Part shown: piece after piece, positions 8,238 through 16,862 of the stretch
Layout of the letters: each line of letters starts with the position of its first letter
Position numbering within the stretch: the first letter of the stretch is position 1
DNA from: Oscillospiraceae bacterium
GTDB taxonomy: Bacteria > Bacillota > Clostridia > Oscillospirales > Ruminococcaceae
Assembly: GCA_017550285.1 (NCBI GenBank)
Contig: JAFZPP010000031.1
Coordinates: 1 to 58,663, forward strand
DNA: 58,663 bases
Direction of reading: 5' to 3'
The notes under the pieces: generated by a model
Told to the model about the DNA's origin: nothing
The model's database searches: none
The model's input: the letters and a program-made list of their open reading frames with translations, nothing else
Position numbers and translations under genes: made by a program

Positions 8238-9614
8238 ATGAGAAAAACAAGACTTGCAGTCGCTGCGATGCTGCTTGCGTCCGTGACCTGCGGCATGCTC
8301 ACCGGCTGCGGCGAAGAATCCAAATATGAAAAGCCGCTGGACTCCGCAACAGCAGAGGAGGTCGGACAGATCGCTGCCAGCGATGCGCGTCTGAAAGGCG
8401 AGCTTACAAATAAAACCGTGAAGTGGATGGCAAACTGGGACATCAATCCGGACGGTACCGGCAAATCCACGCCGATTGAGCTGGAGATTTTCCACGACCG
8501 CTATCAGGGTGTGATCGAATATCATCAGGTAGACTGGAATTCGCGTTTTGATGCGCTGGCAAACGCAATCAACGGCGACGAGGGCATCGACTTCTTCCCG
8601 GCGAGCGATCTCGACTGCATCCCGAAGGGCGCAATCAAGGAAATGTTCGTACCGATTGACGATTATATTGATTTCAGCGATCCGCTGTTCGCCGATATGA
8701 AGGAAGAAATGGACCTGTTCCAGTGGAAGGGCAAGCATTATATCATCGTCAATGATGTCACCGGCGATAACTGCGTCGTGATCTATAACCGCGATACCAT
8801 GGAGGAAAACGGCTTGAAGGACCCTGCAAAGCTCTTTGAGGAGGGCAAGTGGGACTGGAAGGCATTTCAGGATTCGCTCCAGCAGTTCGTTGATCCGGAC
8901 AACGGTCAGTTCGGCATTGACGGCTGGTGGTTCGAGGCGGGTCTCTCCGCAACCTGCGGCGTGCCGTATATCGGTCTCGAGGACGGCAAGCTCGTCAATA
9001 ACCTCAAGGACCCTGCAATCGAGCGTCTCCAGAACTGGATGTTCGAGCTCGGCACCACGAACTGCGTTGCAATCGGCGTCGGCGATTACGGCTGGACCGC
9101 AATGCCGAATTACATCGGCGAGGGCAAGACGCTCTACTATCCGTGCGGCGCATGGGCACTCTATAATGACACATGGAAAAAAGACTTCGGCGAGAATGCA
9201 ATGTTCGTTCCGATGCCGAAGGACCCGAATGCTTCCGAGTATTATATCCCCTGCGGTCTGGACGGCTATGTCATGGTCAAGGGCGGCAAGAATCCGGAAG
9301 GCGTCGCAAAGTTTGCAGCCTGCAAGCGCGTGACGATTACGAATGAGCGCGCAAATGAGATCGCAACCGAGCAGCTCTACAAGGATTACGGCTGGACCGA
9401 TGAAATGGTTAACATGCTGCACAAGTGCCACGAAATGGCAAAGGCAAATCCGCACTATGACTTCTATACCGCTGTTTCCAACGATGTCAAGGATATCCTC
9501 GATTCCAATGAGAACGGTATCCGTGCTGCATCGAAGGGTCAGACGCAGTGGAGCGAATCCGTCGGCGTCATCAACTCCGCGATTGACGCATATCTCGCAG
9601 ATGCGAACGGCTGA
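8238..9614 (+). CDS. Extracellular solute-binding lipoprotein, family 1 (carbohydrate ABC type)
   Basis: The 458-residue precursor has a lipoprotein signal peptide with lipobox LTGC (Cys24). The mature part resembles family 1 sugar-binding proteins of ABC importers (MalE/UgpB group), with many aromatic residues suited to sugar stacking. The ATG at 8238 follows AGGAGGAA with good spacing. No permease or ATPase gene lies on either side, and strong terminators follow, so the gene is monocistronic. It must work with permeases encoded elsewhere, or serve as a sensor or surface binder. The exact ligand cannot be read from the sequence; a plant oligosaccharide is plausible for this organism. Confidence 0.85.
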   Translation: MRKTRLAVAAMLLASVTCGMLTGCGEESKYEKPLDSATAEEVGQIAASDARLKGELTNKTVKWMANWDINPDGTGKSTPIELEIFHDRYQGVIEYHQVDWNSRFDALANAINGDEGIDFFPASDLDCIPKGAIKEMFVPIDDYIDFSDPLFADMKEEMDLFQWKGKHYIIVNDVTGDNCVVIYNRDTMEENGLKDPAKLFEEGKWDWKAFQDSLQQFVDPDNGQFGIDGWWFEAGLSATCGVPYIGLEDGKLVNNLKDPAIERLQNWMFELGTTNCVAIGVGDYGWTAMPNYIGEGKTLYYPCGAWALYNDTWKKDFGENAMFVPMPKDPNASEYYIPCGLDGYVMVKGGKNPEGVAKFAACKRVTITNERANEIATEQLYKDYGWTDEMVNMLHKCHEMAKANPHYDFYTAVSNDVKDILDSNENGIRAASKGQTQWSESVGVINSAIDAYLADANG

Positions 9615-9642
9615 TTTCATGCATTTATTCACAATTTGAACC

Positions 9643-9716
9643 AAAGCCCGATACAACTGTGTCGGGCTTTGTACTGCCCGCGTGCGCATGATAGTTACGC
9701 TGTCATGCGCTTTTTA
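9643..9716 (+). terminator. Two consecutive terminators after the lipoprotein gene
   Basis: The first stem is AAAGCCCGA / TCGGGCTTT (9643-9670), extended by a wobble pair. The second is GCGCATGA / TCATGCGC (9684-9710) and is followed by TTTTT. Together they isolate the orphan lipoprotein gene from the gene downstream. Confidence 0.85.
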
Positions 9717-9817
9717 TCGGAATATACACGGCAAACATGCACAGCTTCAAATTGTATTGTGTGCAAACTGCCTAAAAGCAAGAGGAATAATTCTACAGTC
9801 AGGAGCGGTGTTCCTTC

Positions 9818-9846
9818 TTGAAAATTATGCAATTTTATGGTATAAT
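9818..9846 (+). promoter_or_regulatory. Promoter of the leucine-rich-repeat protein gene
   Basis: TTGAAA, 17 bp, TATAAT. The start codon at 9918 follows CAGGAGG with 7-8 bases of spacing, so the leader is about 65 bases. Confidence 0.75.
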
Positions 9847-9917
9847 GATTAAGATGCAAGAGTTCGGGCTGGATCAGTCCGTATTGTCCGAAACCGTCAA
9901 TTTCAGGAGGCGCAAAA

Positions 9918-12900
9918 ATGGGTTTCAAAATTAAAAACGGCGTTTTGCTGAAATATGAGGGTGCAGGCGCGCTTGAAAGGCTGGGCATCCGGAAACAGGA
10001 TGAATCGCTCAGCCTGCCGAAAAATGTGACGTCGATTGCGGATGAGGCTTTCTCCATGAGCGATGTGAGCCGTGTGCTGATTCCGCCGAATGTCATTACA
10101 ATCGGCGAGCGTGCGTTTGCGTTGTGCGCTGAACTCCAGACAGTTGATTTTTCCGGCGGTCTGCGCGAGATCGGCACCAATGCATTTGACGGCTGCCATG
10201 TTCTGAAAAGCGCTGTCATTCCGGAAACCTGCGAAACAATCGGCGCATGGGCATTCTGTAATTGCAGCGGTCTGCGGTCGGTCAAGATTTCGAGCAAGGT
10301 CGAGGCGATTGCGCGCGGCACATTTTCCGGCTGTTCGCGGCTGGAGGAGGTCGTTGTTCCGGCGGGCGTCAAGCATATTGACAACCGCGCTTTCTATGCA
10401 TGCGCGTCGCTGACGACGATCAATCTGAACAAGGGACTGAAAACAATCGGGCGCGAGGCATTTGCATGCTGCGCGTCGCTGACAACGGTCTATATCCCCG
10501 ATACCGTCACCGAAATCGCCGAGGATGCTTTTGCAGGCTGCACGGAGCTGAAAACGATCATCATTCCGCCTTCCGTGACAAAGCTGCACCCGTTTGCATT
10601 CGGCAGCGATCATCATATTCAGACAATTACCACTGTCACCGGCAGCGTGGCGCATCAGTATGCGCTGACGCACGGGATTATGTGCTATACCGAGAAGGAA
10701 GCGAATCTCCTGCGCGGATGCAATCCGGCGTTCTTTATCGAGTACGGCATTCTCAAGAAATATACGCAGGAGTATAATGTGCGGGATATTATGGTTCCGC
10801 AGGGCGTCATCCGCATCGGCAATCATGCATTTGAGCAGAACCGGCAGCTTGTTTCGGTTGTGATTCCGGAGGGCGTGACGGAGATCGGCGCATATGCATT
10901 CAACGGCTGCCGCAGCTTGCAGCGCGTTTATCTGCCGACAACGCTGAAAACGATCGGCAAATATGCCTTCCGAGACTGTCAGCTGCTGGAGGTCATCCTG
11001 CCGCAGGGCGTGGAGACTGTCGAAGCAAATGCGTTTCAGGGCTGTACGTCGATGCGCCGCTTCTATATGCCGGATACGGTTTCGCATCTGGAAAATGAGG
11101 CGCTGCGTGACTGCATGTCGCTTTCCGAACTGCGTTTCTCCGCAAGACTCGAAGCGATTGCAGACAGCATCTGCGTCGGCTGCTCGTCGCTCCGGACGGT
11201 TGTGATTCCGGAGGGTCCGAAATATATTCTGCAAAATGCGTTCCGCGGATGCAGCAGCTTGCAGGAGGCGTATATTCCGGACAGTGTCATTGAGGTTGCA
11301 GGCAATGCCTTTGCCGATACACCGCTGTTCCGCATGACCGCAGGTCACTATATCGTCGGCAGATTTCTGATCCGTGCCGACGGCTACAGTCCGATTCCGG
11401 TCGGCGTGCACCGCATCGGACCGCGTGCCTTTGAACGCGGCGGACTGCGTGCGGCGATCATTCCGGACGGTGTCATCAGTATCGGAGACAATGCCTTTGC
11501 AAACTGCGGCATCCTGACGGATGTTGTGATTCCGAAGAGCGTGACGGAAATCGGTGTGGATGCATTTGCGTGTACGCCGTGGGTCGCGCGGCGCACCGAG
11601 CCGTATACGATTGCCGGTGCAAATATTCTGCTGCATGCAAATATTCAGCAGCCGGTTGTCAATGTGCCGATCGGCGTGCGCTGCATCGGTCCGACTGCAT
11701 TTTCGCAGCTTCCGATCCGCAAAGTGACGCTGCCGGACAGCGTAGTGCATTTGCAGCACGGTGCATTTTCCTACTGCGAACAGCTCGAATCCATTGAGGT
11801 TCCGGCGTCGGTTCGCCGCATAGACGGCTATATTTTCCACGGCTGTACCTCGCTGAAAGAGGTTGTGCTGCATGAGGGCGTTCCGAAGATCGGTCACGCA
11901 ATGTTCAGCAGCTGTACGAGCCTGAAAACGCTCAAGCTGCCGACAACGGTCACCGAGATCGAGAACGAAGCATTCTATCATGCCGGTATCGAGCGCCTGA
12001 TTCTGCCCGACAGTGTCACGCGCATCGGTCATTCGGCATTCAGCCACTGTGAGCATCTGGCGGATATCGCAATTCCGGCATCTGTGACGGAAATCAGCGA
12101 GAATGCATTTACCGAGTGTCCGAAATTCCGTCTGCACGCAGAAGAGGGCAGCTATGCCGAGCGGTTTGCCAAGTCGCATCATATGCTGATGACGCTGGTG
12201 CCGCTGGATATGGATGCACTGCTCATGGAGCAGCTCCGGATCGAGGAGGCTGCGGTTCAGGCGGCAAAGGCGGCGCAGGCTGTCGCGGCGGCACAGAAAG
12301 CTGCCGAGCAGTCCGTTGAGGAGGAAGCAACCGCGTTCCTCTATCGGCAGGAGAACGCGCAGACTGCCGTGCAGCAGTTTGCAGCGGCGCCGAAGCCGGA
12401 TGCCAAACCGAAGGTTGTATATCAGCCGGTCGAGCAGCTCAAAGCTGCTGAAAATGCAAAGCCTGTCGCCGATGTGAAACCTGTTGAGACGGAGAAATCG
12501 GTCGTGCAGGCACAGCCCGCCGAGGATGTGAAGCCTGCTGAGACGGAGAAACCGCTTGCACAGGCACAGCCTACTGAGGATGTAAAATCTGCTGAGACGG
12601 AGAAACCGGCCGCACAGGCACAACCCGCCGAGAATGTAAAACCTGCTGAGCCGGAGAAACCGGTCGCACAGGCACAGCCCGCCGAGGATGTAAAATCTGC
12701 TGAGCCGGAGAAACCGGTCGCGCAGGTGCAGCCTGCCGAGGATGTGAAGCCTGCGCCGGCGGCGGAGCAGATTCAGAAGCCGAAGCCGGTTGAAACCGTG
12801 CGTGAGCTGGAACAGCGCTTCGCTGAGAGCATGAAGATCGTTGCAGATACGCCTGCGAAGCCTGCCAAGGCAGCAGCGCCGAAGCGCAAGCCGGCACCGG

Positions 12901-13502
12901 AGCCTGCGGTCGAAGCCGCAGAGCCGGAGCAGCCGGAACCTCCGAAGAAGCCCGTCAGCTTTGATGAGGAGGAGGAGCTGAATTATGCGCAGCGCGTGAA
13001 GCGTGAGCTCGAGGAGGCGCGGAAGAAATCCGTCCTCGGCGATCCGCGCGTAAAGCTGCCGCCGATTCCGGAGGAGCCGGAGCCGGTACCGGAGAAAACG
13101 AAGAAAAAGCGCAAGAAACGCGAACTGTCGCCGGAGGAACTCGAGCAGAAGCTCCGCGCAAAGGAGACGCCCGAGGAAACCAAGGCGCGACACCGCGCAA
13201 GTCTGCTGGATGATCTGCCTGATCTGCCGGAGGAACACGAGCCGGTACGCCGTGCGAAGGAAACACCCGAGCAGGCGAAGGCACGCCGCCGTGCGGCGCT
13301 TCTGGATGATCTGCCGGATGTGGACGATATGCCTGTACGCAAATCCGCAGTGCTGCCGGATACGGATGAAGAGCCGGATATTCCGAAGCTCGATGCCGGT
13401 ATGGGCGGTACCATTGCGGTTGCCGATACGGGCGAGGATCCGTTCAAGGATGCTGATATTCAGTGGAACAAGGAACAGACCACCTTTACGATTCGCTTAT
13501 AA
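9918..13502 (+). CDS. BspA-like leucine-rich-repeat protein with proline/glutamate-rich tandem repeats
   Basis: The protein has 1194 residues. Residues 20-740 are serial LRR_5 (BspA/TpLRR) repeats with units like I..AF.GC..L..V.IP..V..I. Residues 760-850 are Ala/Glu-rich and probably helical. Residues 852-941 are five copies of an 18-residue unit built on VKPAETEKPVAQAQPAED. The rest is charged with two related RAKETPEQAKAR-like segments. There is no signal peptide, transmembrane segment or sorting motif, unlike most BspA proteins, which are surface exposed. It may be cytosolic or leave the cell by an unknown route. It stands alone between a promoter and a terminator. Role unknown; LRR_5 proteins usually mediate protein binding. 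Confidence 0.88.
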   Translation: MGFKIKNGVLLKYEGAGALERLGIRKQDESLSLPKNVTSIADEAFSMSDVSRVLIPPNVITIGERAFALCAELQTVDFSGGLREIGTNAFDGCHVLKSAVIPETCETIGAWAFCNCSGLRSVKISSKVEAIARGTFSGCSRLEEVVVPAGVKHIDNRAFYACASLTTINLNKGLKTIGREAFACCASLTTVYIPDTVTEIAEDAFAGCTELKTIIIPPSVTKLHPFAFGSDHHIQTITTVTGSVAHQYALTHGIMCYTEKEANLLRGCNPAFFIEYGILKKYTQEYNVRDIMVPQGVIRIGNHAFEQNRQLVSVVIPEGVTEIGAYAFNGCRSLQRVYLPTTLKTIGKYAFRDCQLLEVILPQGVETVEANAFQGCTSMRRFYMPDTVSHLENEALRDCMSLSELRFSARLEAIADSICVGCSSLRTVVIPEGPKYILQNAFRGCSSLQEAYIPDSVIEVAGNAFADTPLFRMTAGHYIVGRFLIRADGYSPIPVGVHRIGPRAFERGGLRAAIIPDGVISIGDNAFANCGILTDVVIPKSVTEIGVDAFACTPWVARRTEPYTIAGANILLHANIQQPVVNVPIGVRCIGPTAFSQLPIRKVTLPDSVVHLQHGAFSYCEQLESIEVPASVRRIDGYIFHGCTSLKEVVLHEGVPKIGHAMFSSCTSLKTLKLPTTVTEIENEAFYHAGIERLILPDSVTRIGHSAFSHCEHLADIAIPASVTEISENAFTECPKFRLHAEEGSYAERFAKSHHMLMTLVPLDMDALLMEQLRIEEAAVQAAKAAQAVAAAQKAAEQSVEEEATAFLYRQENAQTAVQQFAAAPKPDAKPKVVYQPVEQLKAAENAKPVADVKPVETEKSVVQAQPAEDVKPAETEKPLAQAQPTEDVKSAETEKPAAQAQPAENVKPAEPEKPVAQAQPAEDVKSAEPEKPVAQVQPAEDVKPAPAAEQIQKPKPVETVRELEQRFAESMKIVADTPAKPAKAAAPKRKPAPEPAVEAAEPEQPEPPKKPVSFDEEEELNYAQRVKRELEEARKKSVLGDPRVKLPPIPEEPEPVPEKTKKKRKKRELSPEELEQKLRAKETPEETKARHRASLLDDLPDLPEEHEPVRRAKETPEQAKARRRAALLDDLPDVDDMPVRKSAVLPDTDEEPDIPKLDAGMGGTIAVADTGEDPFKDADIQWNKEQTTFTIRL
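12471..12740 (+). repeat. Five tandem copies of a 54-bp coding repeat
   Basis: Five consecutive 54-bp units, each starting GATGT or AATGT and ending GCCGAG or similar, encode an 18-residue Pro/Glu/Gln module. Copies differ by several substitutions. A partial sixth copy begins at 12741. The array stays in frame, so gain or loss of units would change linker length without breaking the protein. Confidence 0.95.
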
Positions 13503-13508
13503 TGCCAA

Positions 13509-13547
13509 ACATCCGCATGGGTTTTGTCCCGTGCGGATGTTTTTTTA
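13509..13547 (+). terminator. Terminator of the leucine-rich-repeat gene
   Basis: ACATCCGCA pairs with TGCGGATGT, extended inward through a wobble pair and GGG/CCC. Seven T residues follow. Confidence 0.9.
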
Positions 13548-13567
13548 CGGATAATTTTTGATACTGA

Positions 13568-13602
13568 CAAGAAAAAGGACACAGCCGAGGCTGTGTCCTT
13601 TT
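13568..13602 (-). terminator. Terminator of the split-dockerin protein gene
   Basis: AAAAGGACACAGCC and GGCTGTGTCCTTTT form a long stem with a minimal loop and A/T tails on both sides. It serves the minus-strand gene ending at 13626 and may work in both directions. Confidence 0.88.
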
Positions 13603-13625
13603 GTGAAGCGAACAGTTTATTGCAA

Positions 13626-15983
13626 TTAAGCAATCGTTCTGTCGAGGCCTCTGTAATCAGTTGCATACGGATCCTCAGCGTTCGGATCAGCGTGGAGCTT
13701 ATCCATAACGGTGATTTCCTTACCGATGACGTCCTCATGGCTCCAAGACGCATTGCTTCTCTCGGTGACAACGAACTCGAGGTAGTACCAGAGAATCATC
13801 TGTGCATCTTCAACGGTGATGTTACCGTCGTTGTAAACGACTTCGCCGCCCTGCTTGCTCTTGTCGCAGGTGACGTCCATTGCATAGTGCGAATACGGGA
13901 AGAATGCTTCCTTCTTATCGCCCTTGTTCTTCAGGTAGGTGCCGTTCTCATCGTTGAGGAGCTTCTTTGCGGACTGCTGAGCCAGCAGTGTCTCAGTGTA
14001 GTAAACCAGAGCGTACTGCGGGTCTTCTGCGGAAACCTCACCGTTAAGGTCGGAGTCGCCGCGGAGAACGAGGATGACAGTGAATCTGCCAGCCTGCTTG
14101 CCCTGAACAAGGCCTTCCTGATCAATCAGATCCTGACCGTAGCCGGCATCCTTGACTGCCTTCTGAACGGTGAGGACATCCTGCAGGACGAAGTTGACCG
14201 GGATTGCGGAGATGCCGAGGCCCTCGCCGAGCTTCAGGTCTTTCGGGCTGGTTGCATCCGGCTTGAATGCGTTGGTAACATCAACAGTCTTGCCGGTATC
14301 CTGACCCTTCTCGAAGAAGTGCAGGGTGATGCTCAGCTTGGAAAGATCGAATGTGCCGGTCTCTTCGGACCAGTAAACCAGACCCTGATCCTCAATGCCC
14401 TTAATCTCAAAGGAGACATAGGTTGCCGGAGTCGTAGAAGTGGACTCGGTAGCAGAAGAGCTGGTCGTGGTAGAAGTGGAAGTGCTGGTAGAAGTAGAAG
14501 TGGAGGTGCTGGTGCTGGTGGAAGTGGAGGTGCTGGTGGTCGTGGTGGGAGTCGTAGAAGAGGTGGTCTTCTTCGTCTCAGTCAGAACGACCTTCTTGAT
14601 GATACGTTCAACATCGTAGCCGAGGGTACCCTTGACGCCGTATTCGGTGTCAGCCTTTGCGGTGACCTTCTTCTCAGAAACGATCTCCTTGTAAGCATAC
14701 TCGCATTCGTCTTTGAAGGACGGAACAGAGCCGTCTTCGAGAACGACGGTGTAGCCTGCGTCGAGCAGACCCTTTGCATAAACCTTAACGTCCTTATCGA
14801 GTGCCTTGACAGCTGCGAGCAGCTCGTCAGCCTGATCATCAGCGATCTTGAAGGTGATGTCAGCAGACGGACCCTTCTTGATTGCGATGTTGAAGTCATA
14901 GCCGTCGTTCAGGATTGCAGCTGCATCAGCGGTGGTGAAGTTGATAGTTGCCTTGCCGTCCAGAGCGGTGTTTGCAAAATCAACTGCAACATCATAGTAC
15001 TCATTGACCTTCTCGTCTGCGAGAGCAGCCTGAATGGTCTCCGGCTTCTTCTCCTCAACCTTGGAGATCAGCTCGTCAGCCTTTGCAGCGTACTGAGCCG
15101 GAACATAGGACTTGCCGAGCTCCTCAGCAGCCTTGACATAGTCAGCATAAACAGCGTTCGGATCGGTGCCGGAAACAGCGATGCTTGCGAATGCATCTGC
15201 AAAATCTCTGACAACGGCGATCTTGTCTGCAACATACTTCTTGCAGTCAGCCATCTTTGCGGTTGTGGAAGCCATCTTGGTCTGTCTCTGGGAATTGACC
15301 AGCTCATAAGCCTCAACAGCCTTCTTGGAAGCGTATTCCTCGATGCCCTTGTCATTCTTGTAAGCGGTGCCGTTCTCGTCGATCAGCGTGGTCTCATAGG
15401 AGAACGTCTTCTTTGCGAAGTCAAACTTGCCTTCGACAACGATAGAACCGCTTGCCTTGAAGGAAGACCAGTCGATGACAACGTCATCGCCGTCAGCGTT
15501 CTTGGAAGGATAGCCGCGGAGTGCGAGCTCGTCCTCGCAGAACTTGCCGATCGTCGGACCGACATTTGCGCAGGTAGCAGTTGCCTTGAAGCCGCCCTTG
15601 CCGTCGAGCTCGATCGAAGCGGTGTCAGCGATGCCGGCGAGAACTTCGTCGATCTCAGCAGAAGAAACGTGGCCGTACTTTGCTGCTGCCTTGTTTGCAG
15701 CTTTGCGTGCAATGTTCTTTGCCTTAACGGTGCTTGCGGTAACGGTCTTTTCGCCGACTGCAAGGATCAGGCTCTCTGCCTCATCGTTCCAGTCAGAGAA
15801 CTGACCCTGCTTCAGCGGATCTTTCTCATCAACGGGGACGTCAAGGACAAACTTCTTGTCGATGCTCAGCGGTGCTGCATCAGCGGCGCTGACATTGACG
15901 TTCGCAGCGACGGTAGCAAGCTGGCTCAGAACGAGTACAGAGCTGGATGCTGCTGCGATTGTGCGCTTGAAAAGTGATTTCAT
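13626..15983 (-). CDS. Secreted dockerin-type protein with a Ser/Thr linker and an interrupted dockerin
   Basis: The protein has 785 residues with an N-terminal signal peptide (positively charged start, then a hydrophobic run ending near AADA). Residues 35-465 form an unrecognised, Ala/Lys/Asp-rich region with two or more helical or mixed modules. A Ser/Thr linker made mostly of alternating ST lies near 470-517. A beta-rich module follows (about 520-640), then a dockerin. Its first calcium loop is canonical (DSDLNGEVSAED near 641). About 45 extra residues separate it from a degenerate second loop (VVYNDGNITVED near 712) that lacks the first Asp. Spacing and linker suggest an X-module/dockerin tail for docking to a scaffoldin or the cell surface. 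No catalytic domain was recognised. The start is supported by AAGGAGAGG. Confidence 0.75.
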   Translation of the reverse strand: MKSLFKRTIAAASSSVLVLSQLATVAANVNVSAADAAPLSIDKKFVLDVPVDEKDPLKQGQFSDWNDEAESLILAVGEKTVTASTVKAKNIARKAANKAAAKYGHVSSAEIDEVLAGIADTASIELDGKGGFKATATCANVGPTIGKFCEDELALRGYPSKNADGDDVVIDWSSFKASGSIVVEGKFDFAKKTFSYETTLIDENGTAYKNDKGIEEYASKKAVEAYELVNSQRQTKMASTTAKMADCKKYVADKIAVVRDFADAFASIAVSGTDPNAVYADYVKAAEELGKSYVPAQYAAKADELISKVEEKKPETIQAALADEKVNEYYDVAVDFANTALDGKATINFTTADAAAILNDGYDFNIAIKKGPSADITFKIADDQADELLAAVKALDKDVKVYAKGLLDAGYTVVLEDGSVPSFKDECEYAYKEIVSEKKVTAKADTEYGVKGTLGYDVERIIKKVVLTETKKTTSSTTPTTTTSTSTSTSTSTSTSTSTSTSTSTTTSSSATESTSTTPATYVSFEIKGIEDQGLVYWSEETGTFDLSKLSITLHFFEKGQDTGKTVDVTNAFKPDATSPKDLKLGEGLGISAIPVNFVLQDVLTVQKAVKDAGYGQDLIDQEGLVQGKQAGRFTVILVLRGDSDLNGEVSAEDPQYALVYYTETLLAQQSAKKLLNDENGTYLKNKGDKKEAFFPYSHYAMDVTCDKSKQGGEVVYNDGNITVEDAQMILWYYLEFVVTERSNASWSHEDVIGKEITVMDKLHADPNAEDPYATDYRGLDRTIA

Positions 15984-16101
15984 TCAAACCTCTCCTTATA
16001 AATAGATTATGTACAGAATGCGGCACTTTCCGAGAGCCTGAAAGCGGGAACACAGGCAGGCGGAGGAGTATTGATGTATAGAGCCACATATACATATTGA
16101 C

Positions 16102-16130
16102 ATTATAGCATTCTTCTTACGAAAAAGCAA
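16102..16130 (-). promoter_or_regulatory. Promoter of the split-dockerin protein gene
   Basis: On the minus strand TTGCTT, 17 bp, TATAAT, with TGC before the -10 box. It gives a leader of about 110 bases to the ATG at 15983. Confidence 0.75.
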
Positions 16131-16338
16131 GCCTTTTTGCGCAAATTGTTGAGTTTCGACAAACTGAATATCTCAGTCTGTTCCCCTTTGGACATTTTTC
16201 ACACGCTGATTCCATTGTTTTCCGCCTGTAGCGCAAAAAAACGGCGCTTCGGATGCAGTATTTCCGCTGATTATACTGTAATTATGCACAGTTATAATGA
16301 TTAAAAGAAAAATATATATAAAATTGTCACAAAACCTA

Positions 16339-16367
16339 TTGACATTTTGAGAACAGTATGATATAAT
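16339..16367 (+). promoter_or_regulatory. Perfect-consensus promoter of the micro-ORF array
   Basis: TTGACA at 16339-16344 and TATAAT at 16362-16367 with exactly 17 bp between, an ideal housekeeping promoter. No long ORF follows on this strand before the terminator at 16748-16781. Confidence 0.85.
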
Positions 16368-16489
16368 ACAGACAGAAGGAAAGAACAATACAGTTCAATA
16401 TACTTCAAGAATACAATGAGTGGAGGCGTTTCCAATGGGCTGACTTCTTGGGAGAAGCTGATATCATCAAACGAAAGGGCGTGCTTCCG

Positions 16490-16513
16490 ATGCAGAAGTA
16501 CAGTTTCGGATAA
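16490..16513 (+). CDS. Micro-ORF 2 of the array (7 residues)
   Basis: Encodes MQKYSFG. The block AAAGGGCGTGCTTCCG lies immediately upstream and offers a purine-rich ribosome site at about ten bases. Confidence 0.35.
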   Translation: MQKYSFG

Positions 16514-16562
16514 GTTCCGGATTTGAACGAAAAACGATAATACTGAAAAGGATGTGTTTCCG

Positions 16563-16595
16563 ATGTGCAGGACAGCGAGGTTCCAGGACAACTGA
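16563..16595 (+). CDS. Micro-ORF 3 of the array (10 residues)
   Basis: Encodes MCRTARFQDN. The block AAAAGGATGTGTTTCCG lies upstream and matches the blocks before micro-ORFs 2 and 4. Confidence 0.35.
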   Translation: MCRTARFQDN

Positions 16596-16617
16596 TATTT
16601 GAAAGGACGTGGCACCG

Positions 16618-16662
16618 ATGCAGCCAATTCAGAAGACCGTTCAGATACGCGCAATCAAATAA
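16618..16662 (+). CDS. Micro-ORF 4 of the array (14 residues)
   Basis: Encodes MQPIQKTVQIRAIK, a basic peptide. Upstream block is GAAAGGACGTGGCACCG. Confidence 0.38.
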   Translation: MQPIQKTVQIRAIK

Positions 16663-16676
16663 AGCGGAGGAACGGC

Positions 16677-16742
16677 ATGAAATTTGAATATGAGGTAGCA
16701 ATGCTGCTAACCCGTGCAGGCAGTATTGTGATAATTAGATAA
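16677..16742 (+). CDS. Micro-ORF 5 of the array (21 residues)
   Basis: Encodes a peptide starting MKFEYEVAMLLTRAG with a hydrophobic Ile/Val-rich end and a final Arg. GCGGAGG with six bases of spacing is a textbook ribosome site, the best in the array. It is the last frame before the terminator, so it is the likeliest functional product. No sequence family was recognised. Confidence 0.5.
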   Translation: MKFEYEVAMLLTRAGSIVIIR

Positions 16743-16747
16743 TCAGG

Positions 16748-16781
16748 CGGTTCGGTTCCTTCCCGGACCGTTTTGATTTTT
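16748..16781 (+). terminator. Terminator closing the micro-ORF array
   Basis: CGGTTCGG pairs with CCGGACCG (one wobble), followed by TTTTGATTTTT. It separates the array from the GNAT gene. Confidence 0.82.
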
Positions 16782-16862
16782 CAGATAGACAGGCTCTGCC
16801 GGCGGCGGAGTCTGTTGTTTTGTCCCTATTATAAATAGTATAGTCACGGTCGGGAGGTTCCT

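Larger units (their letters stand above)
16374..16781 (+). other. Transcript unit carrying a tandem array of very short ORFs
   Basis: A consensus promoter and a terminator bound roughly 400 bases containing five ATGs at 54-73 base spacing (16435, 16490, 16563, 16618, 16677). The second to fourth follow a repeated block like GAAAGGRCGTGNTTCCG. The first follows GTGGAGGCGTTTCCA and the fifth GCGGAGGAACGGC. The frames encode 2, 7, 10, 14 and 21 residues. Alternatives are a structured non-coding RNA that merely repeats a motif, or a decayed gene. The regular ribosome-site-to-ATG blocks make translation plausible. Confidence 0.55.

Noticed and set aside
9903-13238. Very long minus-strand frame (1111 residues) rich in Leu/Arg/Cys
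   Set aside because: It is the reverse shadow of the LRR repeat gene; repeated codons keep the opposite frame open. It has no ribosome site or promoter.
13524-15977. 817-residue plus-strand frame opposite the split-dockerin gene
   Set aside because: Antisense shadow. The minus strand encodes a signal peptide, linker and dockerin, which fixes the true strand.
16301-16654. 117-residue minus-strand frame across the micro-ORF array
   Set aside because: No ribosome site, no family features, and the promoter and terminator of this unit point the other way.
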